From Utricularia gibba (taxonomy: Eukaryota > Streptophyta > Magnoliopsida > Lamiales > Lentibulariaceae): 34,687 nucleotides of DNA. Under the pieces are notes generated by a model, which saw only the letters and a program-made list of their open reading frames with translations, was not told where the DNA came from and ran no database searches. Positions 34,576 through 34,687 of this stretch are shown here, piece after piece. The translations under genes and the position numbers were made by a program. How positions within the stretch are numbered: the stretch's first letter is position 1; every line of letters starts with the position of its first letter. The stretch is from the NCBI GenBank assembly GCA_002189035.1, contig NEEC01000124.1, positions 1-34,687 on the forward strand. The letters run 5' to 3'.

Positions 34576-34687
34576 TCGACTTGTTGCTACTGGTGTCTTG
34601 TTGTGTTTTAAGTACATATCTCAGAGATAATGTGTTAACATTGCGTTGTATTGAGTTGTATATGAGTTCTGTTTTTTTGGATTCATA
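34576..34687 (+). other. 3' UTR of the ETO1-like gene
   Basis: This is T/G-rich sequence after the TGA stop, running to the window edge. No clear polyadenylation site can be fixed. Confidence 0.5.

Overview
This window looks like nuclear DNA of a flowering plant, probably a eudicot. It has short exons with GT-AG introns, AT-rich intergenic DNA, a plant purine-synthesis enzyme with a probable transit peptide, and an ETO1-family ethylene regulator. Nothing in it points to bacteria, organelles or a virus. Exon structures were assembled by eye from splice signals, phase and remembered family sequences; no alignment was run.

Layout from left to right. Bases 1-215 are a stray piece of capping-protein intron 2. 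A minus-strand gene for an S6-family (bS6m-type) ribosomal protein lies at 456-1003, with a broken half-RRM exon upstream at 1364-1474. A complete minus-strand F-actin capping protein alpha gene (CPA, ten exons) fills 3864-6782. A complete plus-strand purH/ATIC gene (twelve exons) fills 9499-13283. A complex duplicated zone follows at about 13101-24715. MED15 (mediator tail subunit) continues to 29349. AT-rich DNA follows, and an ETO1-like BTB/TPR gene closes the window at 31521-34575.

The duplicated zone is the unusual part. A block running from the last intron of ATIC through the first part of MED15 exon 4 occurs twice in the same orientation: copy A at 13101-16576 and copy B at 21282-24715. 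Copy A breaks off in MED15 exon 4 and is joined at base resolution to a second, inverted copy of the CPA 5' end (upstream region plus exons 1-3, 16577-17803). That is followed by a third copy of a MED15-upstream segment, then by a decayed PIF/Harbinger transposon. The transposon's right end abuts a TTA in the copy-B ATIC intron, exactly where copy A has an empty TTA site. All the fragments come from genes in this same window, so the pattern suggests local duplication, inversion and deletion rather than capture from elsewhere.

Three single-base frame breaks stand out: ETO1-like at a T6 run (31910-31915), the long MED15 copy at 24474-24479, and the truncated MED15 copy at an A6 run (15072-15077). 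The two MED15 copies are broken at different places, and each is intact where the other is broken. Real decay and residual assembly indels both remain possible.

The intact genes are unrelated housekeeping functions (organelle translation, actin capping, purine synthesis, transcription, ethylene control). I see no sign that they work as a pathway cluster, and I did not find a clearly new biological system. The most interesting object is the rearranged ATIC-MED15-CPA-Harbinger mosaic.
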